A stretch of 5,950 bases of DNA from positions 1 through 5,950 of the forward strand of contig JASHYY010000146.1 of the NCBI GenBank assembly GCA_030042815.1, written 5' to 3'. Below are positions 5,207 to 5,950 of the stretch, piece by piece. The notes beneath the pieces were generated by a model. It had not been told where the DNA came from. It saw only the letters and a list, made by a program, of their open reading frames with translations, and did no database searches. The position numbers were made by a program, and so were the translations under genes. This DNA comes from Thermoplasmata archaeon. Its GTDB lineage: Archaea > Thermoplasmatota > Thermoplasmata > Lutacidiplasmatales > UBA184. Numbering within the stretch: the stretch's first letter is position 1; each line of letters begins with the position of its first letter.

Positions 5207-5790
5207 GGGCCGCGGGACGGCGCCCTCCGCGGGGCCGCCGGCGCGCGCGGGGGGAGCCCGGCGAGGGCGAGCACGTCGCCCTGGTTGCGCGCGATCTGCC
5301 CGGGGTCGAGGCCGGCGACCTCGAGGAACGCGAGCTCCTTCCACACCGGGACGCGCGGGGGCCGATCGGTCGGCCACCGCCCCCGATAAACGAACTGGAG
5401 GTCCCAATGCGGGTCGTTCGCCGTGCTGCCCGGACGTCGGTACGCCTCGGAGAAGACGGACGGCCCCTCGAGCGGGATCGGACGGGCGGCGAGCTGCTCG
5501 CGCACGATCCGTCGCGCGGCCTCGTCGGGCGACTCGAACAGGAGGAGCTGGCTCGACGGGAGCATCCACCGGTCCCCGACCTGGGCGACCCGGGCCGGCT
5601 CGAGCGCGCCGAGCTCCGACCAGGCGGCGCCGGGGTCGAGCTTGCCGAACAGCACTTTGCCGTCCTGGTTCGCGGGCCGCAGCAGGACGAACGCGGAGAG
5701 ACAGAACCCGTCGTCCGGCACGGTCGAGAACCCCGTCGGCGCGGGCTCCGTTCCCGGCCGCAGCCGGGCGAACCGGCGGCCCCCGTTCAT
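5203..5790 (-). CDS. Nudix-fold-like protein with a degenerate Nudix box
   Basis: Numbered from the ATG at 5790 (195 residues). A strand-like stretch GFCLSAFVLLRP (28-39) is followed by a helix and WMLPSSQLLLFESPDEAARR (75-94) plus IVREQLAAR (95-103). This fits the Nudix box Gx5Ex7REUxEExGU in register, with Glu86, Arg94 and Glu98 kept, but Gly is Ser80, the Glu after Arg is Ile95, the last Glu is Gln99 and the final Gly is Ala101. A later HWDLQFVYRGRWP (128-140) and VWKELAFLEVAGL resemble the post-box strands and helix of Nudix proteins. With two of the metal-binding glutamates lost, hydrolysis of nucleoside diphosphate-X compounds is doubtful; a binding or regulatory role is possible. The frame begins at a GTG at 5802, but the ATG four codons later is preferred. 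A weak AT patch GAAAGCTTC lies about 33 bases upstream. The C-terminal tail is Ala/Pro/Arg-rich. Family assignment is tentative. Confidence 0.6.
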   Translation of the reverse strand: MNGGRRFARLRPGTEPAPTGFSTVPDDGFCLSAFVLLRPANQDGKVLFGKLDPGAAWSELGALEPARVAQVGDRWMLPSSQLLLFESPDEAARRIVREQLAARPIPLEGPSVFSEAYRRPGSTANDPHWDLQFVYRGRWPTDRPPRVPVWKELAFLEVAGLDPGQIARNQGDVLALAGLPPRAPAAPRRAPSRGP

Positions 5791-5847
5791 CGTCGCGCCC
5801 ACGCGGCCGGCTCCGATGAAGCTTTCCGGGTACCGACGGCGGGGCCG

Positions 5848-5879
5848 CTCGGCCGTTCCGGTCGGCCGGCTAGGCCGAG
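5848..5879. repeat. GC-rich inverted repeat between tRNA-Phe and the Nudix-like gene
   Basis: CTCGGCC (5848-5854) and GGCCGAG (5873-5879) are perfect 7-base arms around an 18-base loop, which itself contains CCGG-type short palindromes. It lies just 3' of the tRNA in minus-strand transcription. No T-run follows, so it is not a clear terminator, and such repeats arise by chance in GC-rich DNA. Confidence 0.3.
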
Positions 5880-5896
5880 GGCGACGAACGCAGGGA

Positions 5897-5950
5897 TGCC
5901 GCGGGCCGGGCTTGAACCGGCGGCTTCAAGATCTTCAGTCTTGCACTCTC
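5897..5950 (-). tRNA. tRNA-Phe (anticodon GAA), 5' part cut off by the window
   Basis: Read on the minus strand, the 3' end is a complete tRNA half. The 3' acceptor strand CCGCGGC is at 5904-5898, followed by discriminator A at 5897. The T arm has stem GCCGG/CCGGC with loop TTCAAGC. The variable loop is AAGCC. The anticodon arm has stem CAAGA/TCTTG and loop CTGAAGA, giving anticodon GAA (5936-5934) for phenylalanine. GAGAGTG at the edge is the 3' side of the D arm. The predicted 5' acceptor strand would be GCCGCGG, typical of archaeal tRNA-Phe. The bases after the discriminator are TCCC, so CCA is not encoded and must be added. The anticodon arm is continuous, so there is no intron at position 37/38. 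About 20 bases of the 5' end lie to the right of the window. Confidence 0.95.

Overview
The window looks like high-GC archaeal DNA, most plausibly from a Thermoplasmatota-like lineage; the phylum is an inference. Archaeal signs are an MBF1 coactivator with the N-terminal zinc ribbon typical of archaea, a tRNA-Phe without encoded CCA, an SCP2-type thiolase translationally coupled to a DUF35 zinc-ribbon/OB-fold partner, and weak TATA-like boxes about 26-35 bases before several starts. Genes are tightly packed with small overlaps. The high GC produces many long false open frames on the opposite strand.

Layout, left to right. (1) The 3' part of a PadR-family regulator (1-389, +) is followed 22 bases later by a small two-helix membrane protein (412-696, +). 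(2) A hotdog-fold acyl-CoA thioesterase (836-1342, +) overlaps an MBF1 gene (1332-1784, +) by 11 bases. (3) On the minus strand, an ornithine carbamoyltransferase (3148-2186) is followed after 30 bases by another small two-helix membrane protein (2155-1781), which runs convergently into MBF1. (4) A roughly 110-base divergent promoter region separates ornithine carbamoyltransferase from a thiolase-like gene (3258-4682, +), which is joined by an ATGA overlap to a DUF35 protein (4679-5206, +). (5) A Nudix-like protein (5790-5203, -) converges on DUF35, and the 3' part of a tRNA-Phe(GAA) gene (-) reaches the right edge.

How the genes relate. Ornithine carbamoyltransferase is an arginine-biosynthesis step. 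The thiolase/DUF35 pair resembles archaeal acyl-CoA condensation complexes, but the thiolase lacks the usual nucleophilic cysteine, so an aldolase-like or other acyl-CoA role is possible. The thioesterase could act on related CoA esters, but nothing in the sequence links it to that pair. MBF1 and tRNA-Phe belong to general gene expression.

The points most worth a second look are the cysteine-less thiolase with its DUF35 partner, an Asp in place of the Cys of the HCLP motif in ornithine carbamoyltransferase, a degenerate Nudix box, and two convergent gene pairs that each end on one shared CTAG. I see no mobile element, CRISPR array or clear defence system. No stretch longer than 300 bases lacks a gene; the longest gap (697-835) holds only a possible promoter.
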